Part shown: piece by piece, positions 9,073-18,112 of the stretch
Position numbering within the stretch: the stretch's first letter is position 1
Layout: the number at the start of each line of letters is the position of its first letter
Assembly: GCF_007830115.1 (NCBI RefSeq)
Contig: NZ_VLKP01000002.1
Location: 62,001-126,000 of the forward strand
From: Aerolutibacter ruishenii
GTDB taxonomy: Bacteria; Pseudomonadota; Gammaproteobacteria; Xanthomonadales; Xanthomonadaceae
Length of the DNA: 64,000 nucleotides
Direction of reading: 5' to 3'
Notes under the pieces: generated by a model
The model's database searches: none
Told to the model about the DNA's origin: nothing
The model's input: the letters and a program-made list of their open reading frames with translations, nothing else
Program-made: the position numbers and the translations under genes

Positions 9073-9990
9073 ATGCATTTCCGCACCCCTGCCCTGACCA
9101 TCCTGGCCTGTGCCGTCGCGCTGACTTCCTGTCGGCACACCGGCTCGCTGGCCGAGGCACCGGCCGCGCCGCCCGCACCCGAAGCCGTGGCCGTCGTGCC
9201 ATCCACCGAAACCGTCGCCGCCAACGACAACCTCAACGCCGTGCTGTGGATGCAGCGTGCCGCCGAATACCGCGCCGCCAGCATGCAGGCCTACCGCGCC
9301 GCCGCCGCCAACCTCGACCGCGCGCTCAAGACGCCGGGCTGGGACGCGCTGGTGCCGGAGGAGCGCGCCAACGCCGCCGGGAAGCTCAAGCCGGCGGTGG
9401 TGCTCGACATCGACGAAACCGTGCTCGACAACTCGCCGTACCAGGCGCGCCTGGTGCGCGAAGGCGGCGAGTACAACGAAGCCACCTGGGATGCCTGGGT
9501 GCGCGAGGAGAAGGCCGCCGCGGTGCCCGGGGTGGTCGAGTTCGCGCGCGCCGCCACCGAGCGCGGCGTCACCCTGCTCTACCTCTCCAACCGCGCCGTG
9601 CACCTGAAGGATGCGACCATCGCCAACCTCAAGGCGGTCGGCATGCCGGTGGCGCATGACGATGTCTTCCTCGGCCTCGGCACCGTGGTTGCCGGATGCG
9701 AGCAGGAGGGCAGCGAGAAGAACTGCCGCCGGCAACTGGCCGGCCGCCGGTATCGCGTGCTGATGCAGTTTGGCGACCAGCTGGGCGACTTCGTCGAAGT
9801 CGTGGCCAATACACCCGAGGGGCGTGACGCGCTGTATGCCCAACACCAGGCGTGGTTCGGCGAGCGCTGGTGGATGCTGCCCAATCCCAGTTACGGTAGC
9901 TGGGAGCCGGCGGTATTCAACAACGACTGGCGCCAGCCGCTCGAAACCCGACGTCAGGCCAAGTTCGAGGCTCTCAACGTCGCGCGCTGA
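9073..9990 (+). CDS. e(P4)-family acid phosphatase / 5'-nucleotidase lipoprotein
   Basis: A 305-residue outer-membrane-type lipoprotein of the HAD superfamily. A signal peptide ends in the lipobox LTSC (Cys20). The HAD nucleophile motif is VLDIDETVLDN with DIDET at 112-116, and motif II is LLYLSNRA. The C-terminal acidic pair lies in QFGDQLGDF. Members of this family release phosphate from nucleotides such as NMN so that nucleosides can be taken up. A proline/alanine-rich linker of about 25 residues separates the lipid anchor from the catalytic domain. The ATG was chosen because it gives the exact signal peptide. It stands alone, followed by 257 bases without a gene that include a strong terminator. 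Confidence 0.92.
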   Translation: MHFRTPALTILACAVALTSCRHTGSLAEAPAAPPAPEAVAVVPSTETVAANDNLNAVLWMQRAAEYRAASMQAYRAAAANLDRALKTPGWDALVPEERANAAGKLKPAVVLDIDETVLDNSPYQARLVREGGEYNEATWDAWVREEKAAAVPGVVEFARAATERGVTLLYLSNRAVHLKDATIANLKAVGMPVAHDDVFLGLGTVVAGCEQEGSEKNCRRQLAGRRYRVLMQFGDQLGDFVEVVANTPEGRDALYAQHQAWFGERWWMLPNPSYGSWEPAVFNNDWRQPLETRRQAKFEALNVAR

Positions 9991-10128
9991 GGCGCCACAA
10001 TAAATCAACAAGTTATGCAGCACTTCGACTGTGTTGCATTACATTGTCGGCGCAGGTAGGCTGTTCTGAGTCCCGGCACCGCCGGGAACCGCGCCACAAC
10101 TCGATGTCTTCCGGCTCCGGCCGGCTTT
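9991..10128 (+). ncRNA. Gene-free stretch with possible small RNA or structured 3' UTR
   Basis: No convincing open frame is visible here. The region ends in a strong rho-independent terminator about 140 bases after the phosphatase stop, an unusually long 3' UTR for this window. Short GC-rich hairpins such as CCCGGC/GCCGGG around 10075-10085 precede it. The first 60 bases are less GC-rich (CAACAAGTTATGCAG...), as a promoter region might be, but no clear -35/-10 pair was found. It may simply be the phosphatase 3' UTR. Confidence 0.25.
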
Positions 10129-10153
10129 AAGGGAGGCCTTCGGCCTCCTTTTT
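10129..10153 (+). terminator. Strong intrinsic terminator
   Basis: GGAGGCC and GGCCTCC form a 7-bp stem with a TTC loop. It is preceded by AA and followed directly by TTTTTCTT. It ends transcription from the phosphatase gene or from a small RNA upstream. Confidence 0.85.
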
Positions 10154-10247
10154 CTTGCCCGTCGCATCCCGATCCGGAACTGGCTTGGCTTGTTCCGCCG
10201 GCCCGCCCCCGCCAAGATGCAGTGGCGACTTGGGGAAGGCCGCCTGC

Positions 10248-11213
10248 ATGATCCTGTTCCGACGCCTGTTGACCACGCTCGCCCTGGCCCTGTTGCTGGG
10301 CGGGTGCGAGCGTGCGCCGACCCCGCCGCCGCCGCCACCCAAACCACTCGGTCCCGCGGAGGCCCTCACCCGGCTGATGCAGGACCTGCGCCGCAACGAC
10401 CTGGCCGGCTACGCCCGCCACGCGGTGCCCCCGGCCCTGCATCGTCGCCTGGCCGTGGCCTGGCAACAGGGCCACACCGTCTGGCCATTGACCGAGTTGC
10501 CGCTGGACGACCGCATCGCGCCGATGATCACCGCGCTGGCCGCACCCGGTGCCGAGCGCAGGCTCACCGCCACGTTCAAACAGCAATTCTCCGGCGCGGG
10601 GCGGGAGCTGCGCTCCGCCGCCGCCACGCTCGGCCTGTTCGCCGGCCAGTACGTGACCAGCGCCGAGGAGTACAGCGACGAGGAGCGCGACCACTACCTG
10701 CAGATGATTGCCGCGTTCAGCCAGTGGGGGCAGCGTGCACCGCTGGCCGAGGGCAAGCGTGCCAGTGCGGCGCTGCCGCGGCTGATCGGTGCCGCGCGCG
10801 GCACAGGGCTGGGGGGGGACGACGCATTCCCCCGTGCCGGCATGGACAAGGCCCTCGGCCGACTGGGCCCCTTCCTGCGCACCACCAAGGACGTGCTGCG
10901 CACGTACGACCTGGACCTGGACGCCACCCTCGACAGCGTCCACCCCACCCTGGCCGAGCAGACCGGCGACACCGCACGCCTGCGGGTGCGCTATACCCTG
11001 GCCGGGCGCCCCATTGACGCCTACGTGCGCGCCGAGCGCCGCGACGGCCAGTGGTATATGAGTGACCTGTTGCGCCATGCCGAAGCCGAAGCGGCCAAGG
11101 CGACGACACCGGACGCCGCACCCGGTACGGACCCGGCCGCTCCAGCCACGAAACGCCGGAAGTCGCCACCGGTCGCGCCCCGCCAATCGGCGGCCGGTGC
11201 CAAGCCGGCATAA
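10248..11213 (+). CDS. Predicted lipoprotein of unknown function, coupled to plsB
   Basis: A 321-residue protein with a signal peptide and lipobox LGGC (Cys20), followed by a run of prolines (residues 25-31) that probably spans from the membrane anchor to the folded part. The body is mainly helical, and the segment VRYTLAGRPIDAYVRAERRDGQWY resembles the end of lipoproteins with an NTF2-like or DUF-type fold, though I do not recognise the family. The last 50 residues are low-complexity Ala/Pro/Lys. Its TAA overlaps the plsB ATG by one base (TAATG), so the two are translated in coupled fashion. The ATG at 10248 was chosen for the signal peptide. Confidence 0.75.
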   Translation: MILFRRLLTTLALALLLGGCERAPTPPPPPPKPLGPAEALTRLMQDLRRNDLAGYARHAVPPALHRRLAVAWQQGHTVWPLTELPLDDRIAPMITALAAPGAERRLTATFKQQFSGAGRELRSAAATLGLFAGQYVTSAEEYSDEERDHYLQMIAAFSQWGQRAPLAEGKRASAALPRLIGAARGTGLGGDDAFPRAGMDKALGRLGPFLRTTKDVLRTYDLDLDATLDSVHPTLAEQTGDTARLRVRYTLAGRPIDAYVRAERRDGQWYMSDLLRHAEAEAAKATTPDAAPGTDPAAPATKRRKSPPVAPRQSAAGAKPA

Positions 11214-13960
11214 TGGTGCCGATGCAGAACCAGACCCACCTGCCGTTCCCCGAGTCCGAGCGCCCCCCCCAGGGGAGCCCGGCGTCCACCGATGGCCGGG
11301 CGACCCCGACCGAGCCCGACGTGCCCGCCGGGGGCGAGGGCGCACCCCCGCTACCGACCGCGGGCAACCCCGATGAAGCGGACGAACCCGCCTCCGCCGA
11401 GCCGTCCGCGTCACCGCCGACCGGCCCGGAGCGTCGCCGGTCCATACCGGCCCGCCGCCCCTGGTGGGCCCGCCTGCTCGGCCGCCTGCTGGAGCCGTGG
11501 ATCGCGCTGACCGTGGAGCCCGAATCCCCCGGCGACTACGCCCGCGAGTGGACCGGCGGCCCGGTCTGCTACGTGCTGGAGGACTACGGCCTGTCCAACG
11601 CGCTGATCCTGGAGCGCGCCTGCCGCGAGTACGGCCTGCCCTCGCCGATGCAGCCGCTGCCCGGCGATCCGCTGGGACGCAAGCGCGCGTACGTGGCGCT
11701 GTCGCGGCGCAATGCCAGCGCGCTGGCCCCGTCCGGGCCGCCTTCCGGCAAGACCCGCTCGGCGTCGTTGTCGCGCCTGCTCGAAGCGCACCGCACCGAC
11801 CCGGCGCTGGACGTGCAACTGGTGCCGGTGTCGATCTTCGTCGGCCGCGCCCCGGACAAGAACAGCGGCTGGTTCTCGGTGCTGTTCTCCGAGAACTGGA
11901 CGCTGGTCGGCCGCTTCCGCCGGCTGATGGCCATCGCGCTCAACGGCCGCAGCACCCTGGTGCGGTTCTCGCCACCGGTCAGCCTGCGCCAACAGGTGGA
12001 TGAAGGCCTGCCGCCCGAGCGCACCGTGCGCAAGCTCTCGCGCGTGCTGCGCGCGCACTTCCGCCGCATCCGCGCCGCGGTGATCGGCCCCGACCTGTCC
12101 ACCCGCCGCCTGCTGGTGGATGCGGTGCTCGCCGCCGACACCGTCAAGGACGCCATCGCCGACCAGGCCCGGCGCGACAAGAGTTCACTCAACGATGCGT
12201 GGAAGAAGGCGCATGCCTACGCCTACGAGATCGCGGCCGACTACTCGCACCCGGTGGTGCGTTCGGCCAGCTTCATCCTGGCCCCGGTGTGGAACCGCAT
12301 CTACCGCGGCGTGCTGGTGCACCACCTGGACAAGCTCAAGCAGGCCGCGCCCGGGCACGAAGTCATCTACGTGCCCTGCCACCGCAGCCACATGGACTAC
12401 CTGCTGCTGAGCTACCTGCTGTACACCAAGGGCATCGTGCCGCCGCACATCGTGGCCGGCGTCAACCTCAACCTGCCGGTGGTGGGCACCATCCTGCGCA
12501 AGGGCGGCGCGTTCTTCATCCGCCGCAGCATCCGCGGCAGCGCGCTGTACTCGGCGGTGTTCTCCGAATACATGGCGCAGCTGGTGTCGGGCGGCTACTC
12601 CATCGAATATTTCATCGAAGGCGGACGCTCGCGCACGGGCCGGCTGCTGCCACCCAAGGGCGGCACGCTGGCGATGACCGTGCGCGCCTACCTGCGCCAG
12701 CCCACACGCCCGGTGATGTTCCAGCCGGTGTACATCGGCTACGAGAAGCTGATGGAAGGCACCAGCTACCTCGACGAACTCTCCGGCAAGCCCAAGGAGA
12801 AAGAATCGATCTGGCAGCTGCTGATGGGCATCCCCAAGGTGCTGCGCAGCAACTACGGCCAGGTGGTGGTCAACTTCGGCGAGCCCATCTACCTCGGCGA
12901 GGTACTGGGCGAGCACGCGCCGGACTGGGACGGCAAGCCGGTGCCCGAAGACGAGAAGCCGACGTGGCTGGCCAACACCGTCAGCGCGCTGGGGCAGCAC
13001 ATCCAGGTCAACGTCAACCGCGCCGCGGACGTCAACCCGATCAACCTGCTGGCGCTGGCGCTGCTGTCCACGCCCAAGCATGCGATGGGCGAGGGCGACC
13101 TGCTGGCGCAGATCGCGCTGTCGCAGCACCTGCTGGCCGAGCTGCCGTACTCCGACCGCGTCACCGTCACGCCGCACACGCCCGCCGAGATCATCGCCCA
13201 CGGCGAGGAGATCGGCGTGCTCACCCGCACCGCGCACCCGTTGGGCGACGTGCTCGGCGTGGGCGGAGACAATGCGGTGCTGCTGAGCTACTTCCGCAAC
13301 AACGTGCTGCACCTGTTCACCGCGGCGTCGTGGATCGCCTGCTGCTTCCAGAACAACCGGCGCATGAGCCTGCGCACGGTCGAACGCCTGGGTCGAAGCG
13401 TGTACCCGTTCCTGCAGGGCGAGCTGTTCCTGCCGTGGACCGAGGACCAGTTCGCCGACCGCCTGCACCGCACGGTCGACGCGTTCATCCGGGAGGGCCT
13501 GCTGGAACGGGTCAGCGACGACGACGGCGGCATCCTCAGCCGTTACGCCGGACAGACCGACGAAGTGTTCCGCCTGCGCGCCATCGGCCACTCGCTGCAG
13601 CAGGCGTTCGAGCGCTACTACATCACCATCTCGGTGCTGGCCAAGAACGGTGCCGGCACGCTCAGCGCCGGCGAGCTGGAAAGCCTGTGCCAGCAGGCCG
13701 CGCAACGCCTGTCGCTGCTGTACGCCCCGGCCGCGCCGGAGTTCTTCGACAAGACCCTGTTCCGTGGCTTCATCCAGAAGCTGCGCGAGCTGAAGCTGGT
13801 ATGGGTGGACGGCAACGGCAAGCTGACCTTCGACGAGCGACTGGATACCTGGGCCAAGGATGCGAAGGTGATCCTGGGCCGCGAGCTGCGGCATACGATC
13901 GAGAAGGTGAGCCCGGAGGCCGCGTCAAAAGCCCCGCTGCCGGGGTCCCCGGAGAGCTGA
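11213..13960 (+). CDS. plsB: Glycerol-3-phosphate 1-O-acyltransferase PlsB
   Basis: Inner-membrane enzyme that makes lysophosphatidic acid from glycerol-3-phosphate and acyl-ACP or acyl-CoA, the first step of phospholipid synthesis. The catalytic H(X4)D motif is HRSHMD (390-395). The substrate-binding EGGRSRTG lies at 469-476, with FIRRSIRGS between them (about 435-443) and PVYIGYEKL after. At 915 residues it is about 100 longer than the E. coli protein; the extra length is an N-terminal segment (about 1-85) rich in Pro, Ala, Glu and Ser, probably disordered. The ATG overlaps the upstream stop; ATGs at codon 4 is a second possibility. Two GC-rich hairpins lie downstream. Confidence 0.95.
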   Translation: MVPMQNQTHLPFPESERPPQGSPASTDGRATPTEPDVPAGGEGAPPLPTAGNPDEADEPASAEPSASPPTGPERRRSIPARRPWWARLLGRLLEPWIALTVEPESPGDYAREWTGGPVCYVLEDYGLSNALILERACREYGLPSPMQPLPGDPLGRKRAYVALSRRNASALAPSGPPSGKTRSASLSRLLEAHRTDPALDVQLVPVSIFVGRAPDKNSGWFSVLFSENWTLVGRFRRLMAIALNGRSTLVRFSPPVSLRQQVDEGLPPERTVRKLSRVLRAHFRRIRAAVIGPDLSTRRLLVDAVLAADTVKDAIADQARRDKSSLNDAWKKAHAYAYEIAADYSHPVVRSASFILAPVWNRIYRGVLVHHLDKLKQAAPGHEVIYVPCHRSHMDYLLLSYLLYTKGIVPPHIVAGVNLNLPVVGTILRKGGAFFIRRSIRGSALYSAVFSEYMAQLVSGGYSIEYFIEGGRSRTGRLLPPKGGTLAMTVRAYLRQPTRPVMFQPVYIGYEKLMEGTSYLDELSGKPKEKESIWQLLMGIPKVLRSNYGQVVVNFGEPIYLGEVLGEHAPDWDGKPVPEDEKPTWLANTVSALGQHIQVNVNRAADVNPINLLALALLSTPKHAMGEGDLLAQIALSQHLLAELPYSDRVTVTPHTPAEIIAHGEEIGVLTRTAHPLGDVLGVGGDNAVLLSYFRNNVLHLFTAASWIACCFQNNRRMSLRTVERLGRSVYPFLQGELFLPWTEDQFADRLHRTVDAFIREGLLERVSDDDGGILSRYAGQTDEVFRLRAIGHSLQQAFERYYITISVLAKNGAGTLSAGELESLCQQAAQRLSLLYAPAAPEFFDKTLFRGFIQKLRELKLVWVDGNGKLTFDERLDTWAKDAKVILGRELRHTIEKVSPEAASKAPLPGSPES

Positions 13961-13999
13961 ACCATGGCGTCGCCCGCGTCCGCGGGCGCCACGCCCGGA

Positions 14000-14026
14000 C
14001 ACGTTTGCGCGCGGCACGCAAACGTG
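14000..14026. terminator. Inverted repeat between plsB and the DUF465 gene
   Basis: CACGTTTGCG and CGCAAACGTG form a perfect 10-bp stem with a 7-base loop in the gap between two convergent genes. A second hairpin (GCCCGCG/CGCGGGC, 13973-13988) lies just before it. There is no clear U-tract on either strand, so it may stabilise 3' ends or pause polymerase rather than act as a canonical terminator. Confidence 0.45.
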
Positions 14027-14040
14027 GAAAACAGGGGACG

Positions 14041-14250
14041 TCAGGCCGGCTCGTCCGGGATCAGCGACGATTCCAGCCGCGCGATGCAGTCCTTGAGCCA
14101 CAACTTGCGCTTCTTCAGCCGCTTGATCGCCAGATCGTCGGCGGCGATGTCGGCCTGCAGACGCCCGATCGCGCCGTCCAGGTCGCGGTGCTCCTGCCGC
14201 AGCTCGGCCAGCTGGCGGGCAATGGTGGCGGGGTCGTCGCACTCGTGCAT
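14041..14250 (-). CDS. DUF465 (YdcH-like) small coiled-coil protein
   Basis: A 69-residue acidic-basic helical protein. The C-terminal segment DDLAIKRLKKRKLWLKDCI matches the conserved DUF465 signature (LKKxKLxLKDxI), and the N-terminal half (LAELRQEHRDLDGAIGRLQ) is a heptad-rich coiled coil. The family is small, widespread and of unknown function. It is a single-gene unit, convergent with plsB and divergent from ttcA, whose start is 112 bases away. Confidence 0.88.
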   Translation of the reverse strand: MHECDDPATIARQLAELRQEHRDLDGAIGRLQADIAADDLAIKRLKKRKLWLKDCIARLESSLIPDEPA

Positions 14251-14361
14251 GGGCGGAGCTTACCTGTCGGACGTGGCGTCGTCATGGCCGGAACGGGATG
14301 GGACGGCACGGCGGTACTGCTTAACCGGCGGCGCGGCCCCAGCCGGTAGAATGGCGGGTTC

Positions 14362-15315
14362 ATGAGTACCGTCCTGCCCCTGCACCCCGATTCCCTCCCC
14401 GCGCTCGCGCCGGGCACGGAACCCCTCGCGTTGGCCGAGCCGGCGGCGTTCGTGCCTCGCGCACGCCGCGCCGCGCACGAGGCCAACAAGCTGGCCAAGC
14501 GCCTGCGCCACCAGGTGGGCCGCGCCATCGCCGACTTCGGCATGATCGAGGACGGCGACAAGGTCATGGTCTGCCTGTCCGGCGGCAAGGACAGCTACAC
14601 CATGCTCGACATCCTGCTGCAGCTGCAGGCCAAGGCACCGGTGCGCTTCGAGATCATCGCGGTCAACCTCGACCAGAAGCAGCCCGACTTCCCCGAGCAC
14701 GTGCTGCCCGACTACCTGGCGTCCATCGGCGTGCCGTTCCACATCATCGAGCAGGACACCTACTCGGTGGTCACGCGCGTGGTGCCCGAAGGCAAGACCA
14801 TGTGCTCGCTGTGCTCGCGCCTGCGCCGCGGCGCGCTGTACACCTGGGCCGAGGAGAACGGCATCACCAAGATCGCGCTGGGCCACCACCGCGACGACCT
14901 GGTGGCCACGTTCTTCCTCAACCTGTTCTTCCACGCCAAGCTCAGCGGCATGCCGCCCAAGCTGCTGTCCGACAACGGCAAGCACGTGGTGATCCGCCCG
15001 CTGGCCTACGTGCGCGAGGACGACATCGCGGCCTACGCCGAGGCCAAGGCGTTCCCGATCATCCCGTGCAACCTGTGCGGCTCGCAGGAGAACCTGCAGC
15101 GCAAGCAGGTCAAGCGGATGATGGACGCGTGGGAGCAGGACACGCCGGGGCGCATCGAGACCATCGCGCGTGCGCTGGGCGACATCCGGCCCTCGCAGCT
15201 GAGCGATCCCAACCTCTTCGACTTCCTGGCGCTGGGCGCGCACGGCGCCAAGGCCGACGCGCATGCGTGGCTGGCCGGCGAGACGTCCGGTGAGGCCGCA
15301 ACGCCCACGGACTGA
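14362..15315 (+). CDS. ttcA: tRNA 2-thiocytidine(32) synthetase TtcA
   Basis: Iron-sulfur, ATP-dependent enzyme that thiolates cytidine 32 of some tRNAs. The protein is 317 residues. The PP-loop is SGGKDS (73-78). The cluster/sulfur motif CSLC has Cys148 and Cys151, and the further pair PCNLCGSQ has Cys236 and Cys239. GHHRDD (174-179) and the C-terminal DIRPSQLSD are family hallmarks. An N-terminal stretch of about 35 residues before the conserved core is Pro/Ala/Leu-rich and may indicate a later start, but no in-frame ATG lies between. TAGAAT at 14347-14352 ends nine bases before the ATG and is a likely -10, so the leader is very short. Confidence 0.96.
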   Translation: MSTVLPLHPDSLPALAPGTEPLALAEPAAFVPRARRAAHEANKLAKRLRHQVGRAIADFGMIEDGDKVMVCLSGGKDSYTMLDILLQLQAKAPVRFEIIAVNLDQKQPDFPEHVLPDYLASIGVPFHIIEQDTYSVVTRVVPEGKTMCSLCSRLRRGALYTWAEENGITKIALGHHRDDLVATFFLNLFFHAKLSGMPPKLLSDNGKHVVIRPLAYVREDDIAAYAEAKAFPIIPCNLCGSQENLQRKQVKRMMDAWEQDTPGRIETIARALGDIRPSQLSDPNLFDFLALGAHGAKADAHAWLAGETSGEAATPTD

Positions 15316-15405
15316 CCCGCGCGTCGCAACGGCTGACACCGCAACCGTTTCTGATACTGCTGGCGCCGCCACGGGCGCCTCACCCGCATCGACCAAAGGC
15401 CTCTG

Positions 15406-16311
15406 ATGTTCTTCCGCAACCTGACGCTGTTCCGCTTTCCGACCACCACCAAGCTCGACGACCTGGACACCGGCCTGGACGAATGCCAGCTCAAGCCGGT
15501 CGGTCCGCTGGAGTTGTCCAGCCGCGGCTTCATCAGCCCGTTCGGCCGCGACGCCGAGGCGCTGTCGCACCGCCAGGGCGACGCGATCTGGCTGGCCATG
15601 GGCGGCGAGGACAAGATCCTGCCCGGCGCGGTGGTCAACGACATGCTGCAGAAGAAGCTGGCGGAGATCGAGCAGAAGGAAGGGCGCAAGCCCGGCGGCC
15701 GCACCCGCAAACGCTTGAAGGACGAGCTGGTCACCGACCTGCTGCCGCGCGCGTTCGTGAAGCCCTCGCGCACCGACGCGCTGCTCGACCTGGGCCACGG
15801 CATCGTGGTGGTCGACACCAGCAGCCGCAAGAACGGCGAGAACGTGGTCAGCGAGATCCGCCGCGCGCTGGGCAGCTTCCCCGCGCTGCCGCTGAACGCC
15901 GAAGTCGCGCCGCGTGCGGTGCTGACCGGCTGGGTGGCCGGCGACCCGCTGCCCGAGGGCCTGTCGCTGGGCGACGAATGCGAGCTGCGCGACCCGATCG
16001 ACCAGGGCGCGGTGGTGAAAGTGCAGCGCATGGAACTGCAGAGCGACGAGATCGCCAAGCACCTGGAGTCGGGCAAGCAGGTCACGCGTCTGGCGCTGAC
16101 CCTGGACGACCACGTGTCGTTCGTGCTCGGCGAGGACCTGGTGGTGCGCAAGTTCAAGCTGCTCGATGGTGCCGTCGACGAGTTGGAAAGCACCGAGCGC
16201 GACGACCTGCGTGCCGAACTGGACGCGCGTTTCATCCTGATGTCCGCCGAGGTACGCCGCCTGTTCACGGTGCTGGAAGGCGCGCTGAAGCTGAGCAAGG
16301 CGGAGGCCTGA
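15406..16311 (+). CDS. rdgC: Recombination-associated protein RdgC
   Basis: A ring-shaped DNA-binding protein that restrains RecA activity in E. coli and Neisseria. The protein is 301 residues, the usual length, and carries the typical N-terminal FFRNLTLFRF, followed by SRGFISPFG, LPGAVVNDMLQKKL and RKEL-type helical segments. The C-terminal half has KLLDGAVDEL followed by an acidic helical tail. It lies 90 bases after ttcA on the same strand and may be cotranscribed, though no functional link is known. The metallopeptidase-like gene follows 109 bases later. Confidence 0.95.
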   Translation: MFFRNLTLFRFPTTTKLDDLDTGLDECQLKPVGPLELSSRGFISPFGRDAEALSHRQGDAIWLAMGGEDKILPGAVVNDMLQKKLAEIEQKEGRKPGGRTRKRLKDELVTDLLPRAFVKPSRTDALLDLGHGIVVVDTSSRKNGENVVSEIRRALGSFPALPLNAEVAPRAVLTGWVAGDPLPEGLSLGDECELRDPIDQGAVVKVQRMELQSDEIAKHLESGKQVTRLALTLDDHVSFVLGEDLVVRKFKLLDGAVDELESTERDDLRAELDARFILMSAEVRRLFTVLEGALKLSKAEA

Positions 16312-16420
16312 TCCGCGCGCGGGTCGCATCAGCGCGGGCCTGCGATGAACGGCGCGTGCGTCGTCACGCACGTCGCGCGTTGATCCGTACAATCGTGGCA
16401 AGCCACCCCACGGCCATCGC

Positions 16421-17206
16421 ATGACCTCCCTGTTCCGCCTGTTGACGCCGTCGCCGCGTGCGATCGAGCGCGACGCGTTCGAGCTGGTGCTGCCCGACGG
16501 CCGCACCATCGAGATCGCCCGCGTGCGCGATCCGCGCGCGCGCCGGCTCAAGCTGTCGGTGGACGAGCGTGGCGCACGTTTGACCCTGCCGCCGCGCACC
16601 AGCGCCGCCACCGGTGAGCGCTTCGTCGCCGAGCACGCCCAATGGCTGGCGGCGCAACTGCAGCGCTTTGCCAGCGACGGCGGTGACACGCTGGTCCGCG
16701 ACCAGACCACCCACCTGCCGCTGCGCGGCCGCGCCGTGCCACTGCGTTGGGAAACCGGCCGCACCACCCGCCTGCAGCCTGATGGCGACGCGGATGCGCT
16801 GGTGTTCTCGCTGCCCACGCAGGCACGCGATGCCGCCATCCAGCGCGCTGCGCGTGATTTCTTCGAGGCGCAGGGCCGTGCCGACGTCGGCCGCTGGCTG
16901 CCGCGCTACCTGCCGGGGCTGCCGCGCGCGCCGCGCCAGGTGCGCTTCAAGGTGATGTCGTCGCAGTGGGGCTCACTGGCGCCGGACGGCTCGGTCACGC
17001 TGGACCTGTCGCTGGTGCTGGCGCGGCCATCGGCGTTCGAGTACGTGCTGGTGCACGAGCTGTGCCACCTGATCCACCACGACCACTCGCGCGCGTTCTG
17101 GCGTGAGGTGGAGGCGCGGTTCCCGACGTGGCGCGACGAGCGGCGCTATTTCAACGCCGAGGGCCGGCGGTTGAAGGCGATGTTGCGCGCGCTGATCGGC
17201 GGCTGA
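16421..17206 (+). CDS. YgjP-type M48/SprT-like zinc metallopeptidase (DUF45)
   Basis: A 261-residue protein of the YgjP/DUF45 family. The zinc site is HELCH (212-216), followed by DHSRAFW, which supplies the third ligand region as usual in the family. Just before it, KVMSSQWGSL resembles the conserved R/K-x-x-x-x-WGS segment. Cellular substrates are not established. TACAAT at 16388-16393 is a possible -10 with a leader of about 20 bases. The gene ends convergent with the alpha/beta hydrolase; the gap is 51 bases. Confidence 0.85.
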   Translation: MTSLFRLLTPSPRAIERDAFELVLPDGRTIEIARVRDPRARRLKLSVDERGARLTLPPRTSAATGERFVAEHAQWLAAQLQRFASDGGDTLVRDQTTHLPLRGRAVPLRWETGRTTRLQPDGDADALVFSLPTQARDAAIQRAARDFFEAQGRADVGRWLPRYLPGLPRAPRQVRFKVMSSQWGSLAPDGSVTLDLSLVLARPSAFEYVLVHELCHLIHHDHSRAFWREVEARFPTWRDERRYFNAEGRRLKAMLRALIGG

Positions 17207-17257
17207 TCGCGCAACCTCCGCATTCACAGCCGAGGCCCCAGGGGCTCGCGGAGCCCG

Positions 17258-18112
17258 CTATCGGTGAAAGAAGTCGCCGATCGCGGCGGCCACGCCCGCC
17301 GGGTCTTCCATGTGCAGGTGGTGGGTGCCGGGCATCACCACCAGCTCGCCATGCGGCAGCAGGGCGGCGCGGGCGCGGCGCACGTCATCGGGGAAGTACG
17401 ACTGCGGCGGATCGGCGTAGATCACCCGCGTCGGACACTCGATGTTCCGCACCAGGTCGTGCACCTGCGCTTCGCTGATCCGCACCGCGGTCGGCTGGGT
17501 CAGGCGCGGGTCGCTGCGCCACACGAAGCCGCCTTCGATCGGCGCGATGCCGCGTTCCACCAGCAGCCGCGCCACCGGTTCGCTGAGCCCGTTGACCTGC
17601 ATGCGCGCACGCACCGCGGTGGCGATGTCGTCGAACACGCGCAGCTGGCGTCGTGGCATGGCCATGGCGGCAAACGCATCGCGCAGGCGCTGGCCGGTGC
17701 GGTGCTCCGCCTCCGACAGCGCGCCCAGTGCCTCGATGGCGACGAAACGCTCCACCCGTTCCGGCGCGGCTGCGGCGACCACGCTGGCCACCGCCGCGCC
17801 GAGCGAATGCGCCAGCAGGCTGAAACGCTCCCAGCCCAGCGCGTCGGCGGTGGCGAGCACCGCCCGCGCAAACACCACGCTCAGGTAATCGGCGGCGGGC
17901 GGCAGGTGCGCGCTGGCGCCGTGGCCCGGCATGTCCAGCGCGGCGATGTCGAGCGCCGGCAGGTGCGGCGCCAGCGGGACGAAGCTGGCCGCGTTGTCCA
18001 GCCAGCCGTGCAGCGCGATGATCCGCCGCCCGCCCGGCGCCTCGCGGCGCAAGCCGCACAGCCGGCCAAAGATCGTGTCGACGCCGAACTCGCGCATCGC
18101 CGTCGCGCTCAT
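17258..18112 (-). CDS. Alpha/beta hydrolase, translationally coupled to hemH
   Basis: A 284-residue cytoplasmic alpha/beta-hydrolase. The oxyanion region is LHGWLDN (34-40) and the nucleophile elbow is AHSLG with Ser103. The catalytic His lies in GTHHLHMEDP near the C-terminus, and an acidic partner is likely in the VIYADPP region. The substrate is not predictable. Its ATG overlaps the hemH stop (ATGA), so it is the second gene of a hemH operon. Confidence 0.88.
   Translation of the reverse strand: MSATAMREFGVDTIFGRLCGLRREAPGGRRIIALHGWLDNAASFVPLAPHLPALDIAALDMPGHGASAHLPPAADYLSVVFARAVLATADALGWERFSLLAHSLGAAVASVVAAAAPERVERFVAIEALGALSEAEHRTGQRLRDAFAAMAMPRRQLRVFDDIATAVRARMQVNGLSEPVARLLVERGIAPIEGGFVWRSDPRLTQPTAVRISEAQVHDLVRNIECPTRVIYADPPQSYFPDDVRRARAALLPHGELVVMPGTHHLHMEDPAGVAAAIGDFFHR

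Noticed and set aside
16382-16396. Second FNR-like site (TTGATCCGTACAAT) upstream of the YgjP-type gene
   Set aside because: The right half is ACAAT rather than ATCAA, so only one half-site matches; it more likely contains a TACAAT -10.
14260-16839. Open frame of about 860 codons opposite ttcA and rdgC
   Set aside because: Antisense shadow; both forward genes are diagnostic.
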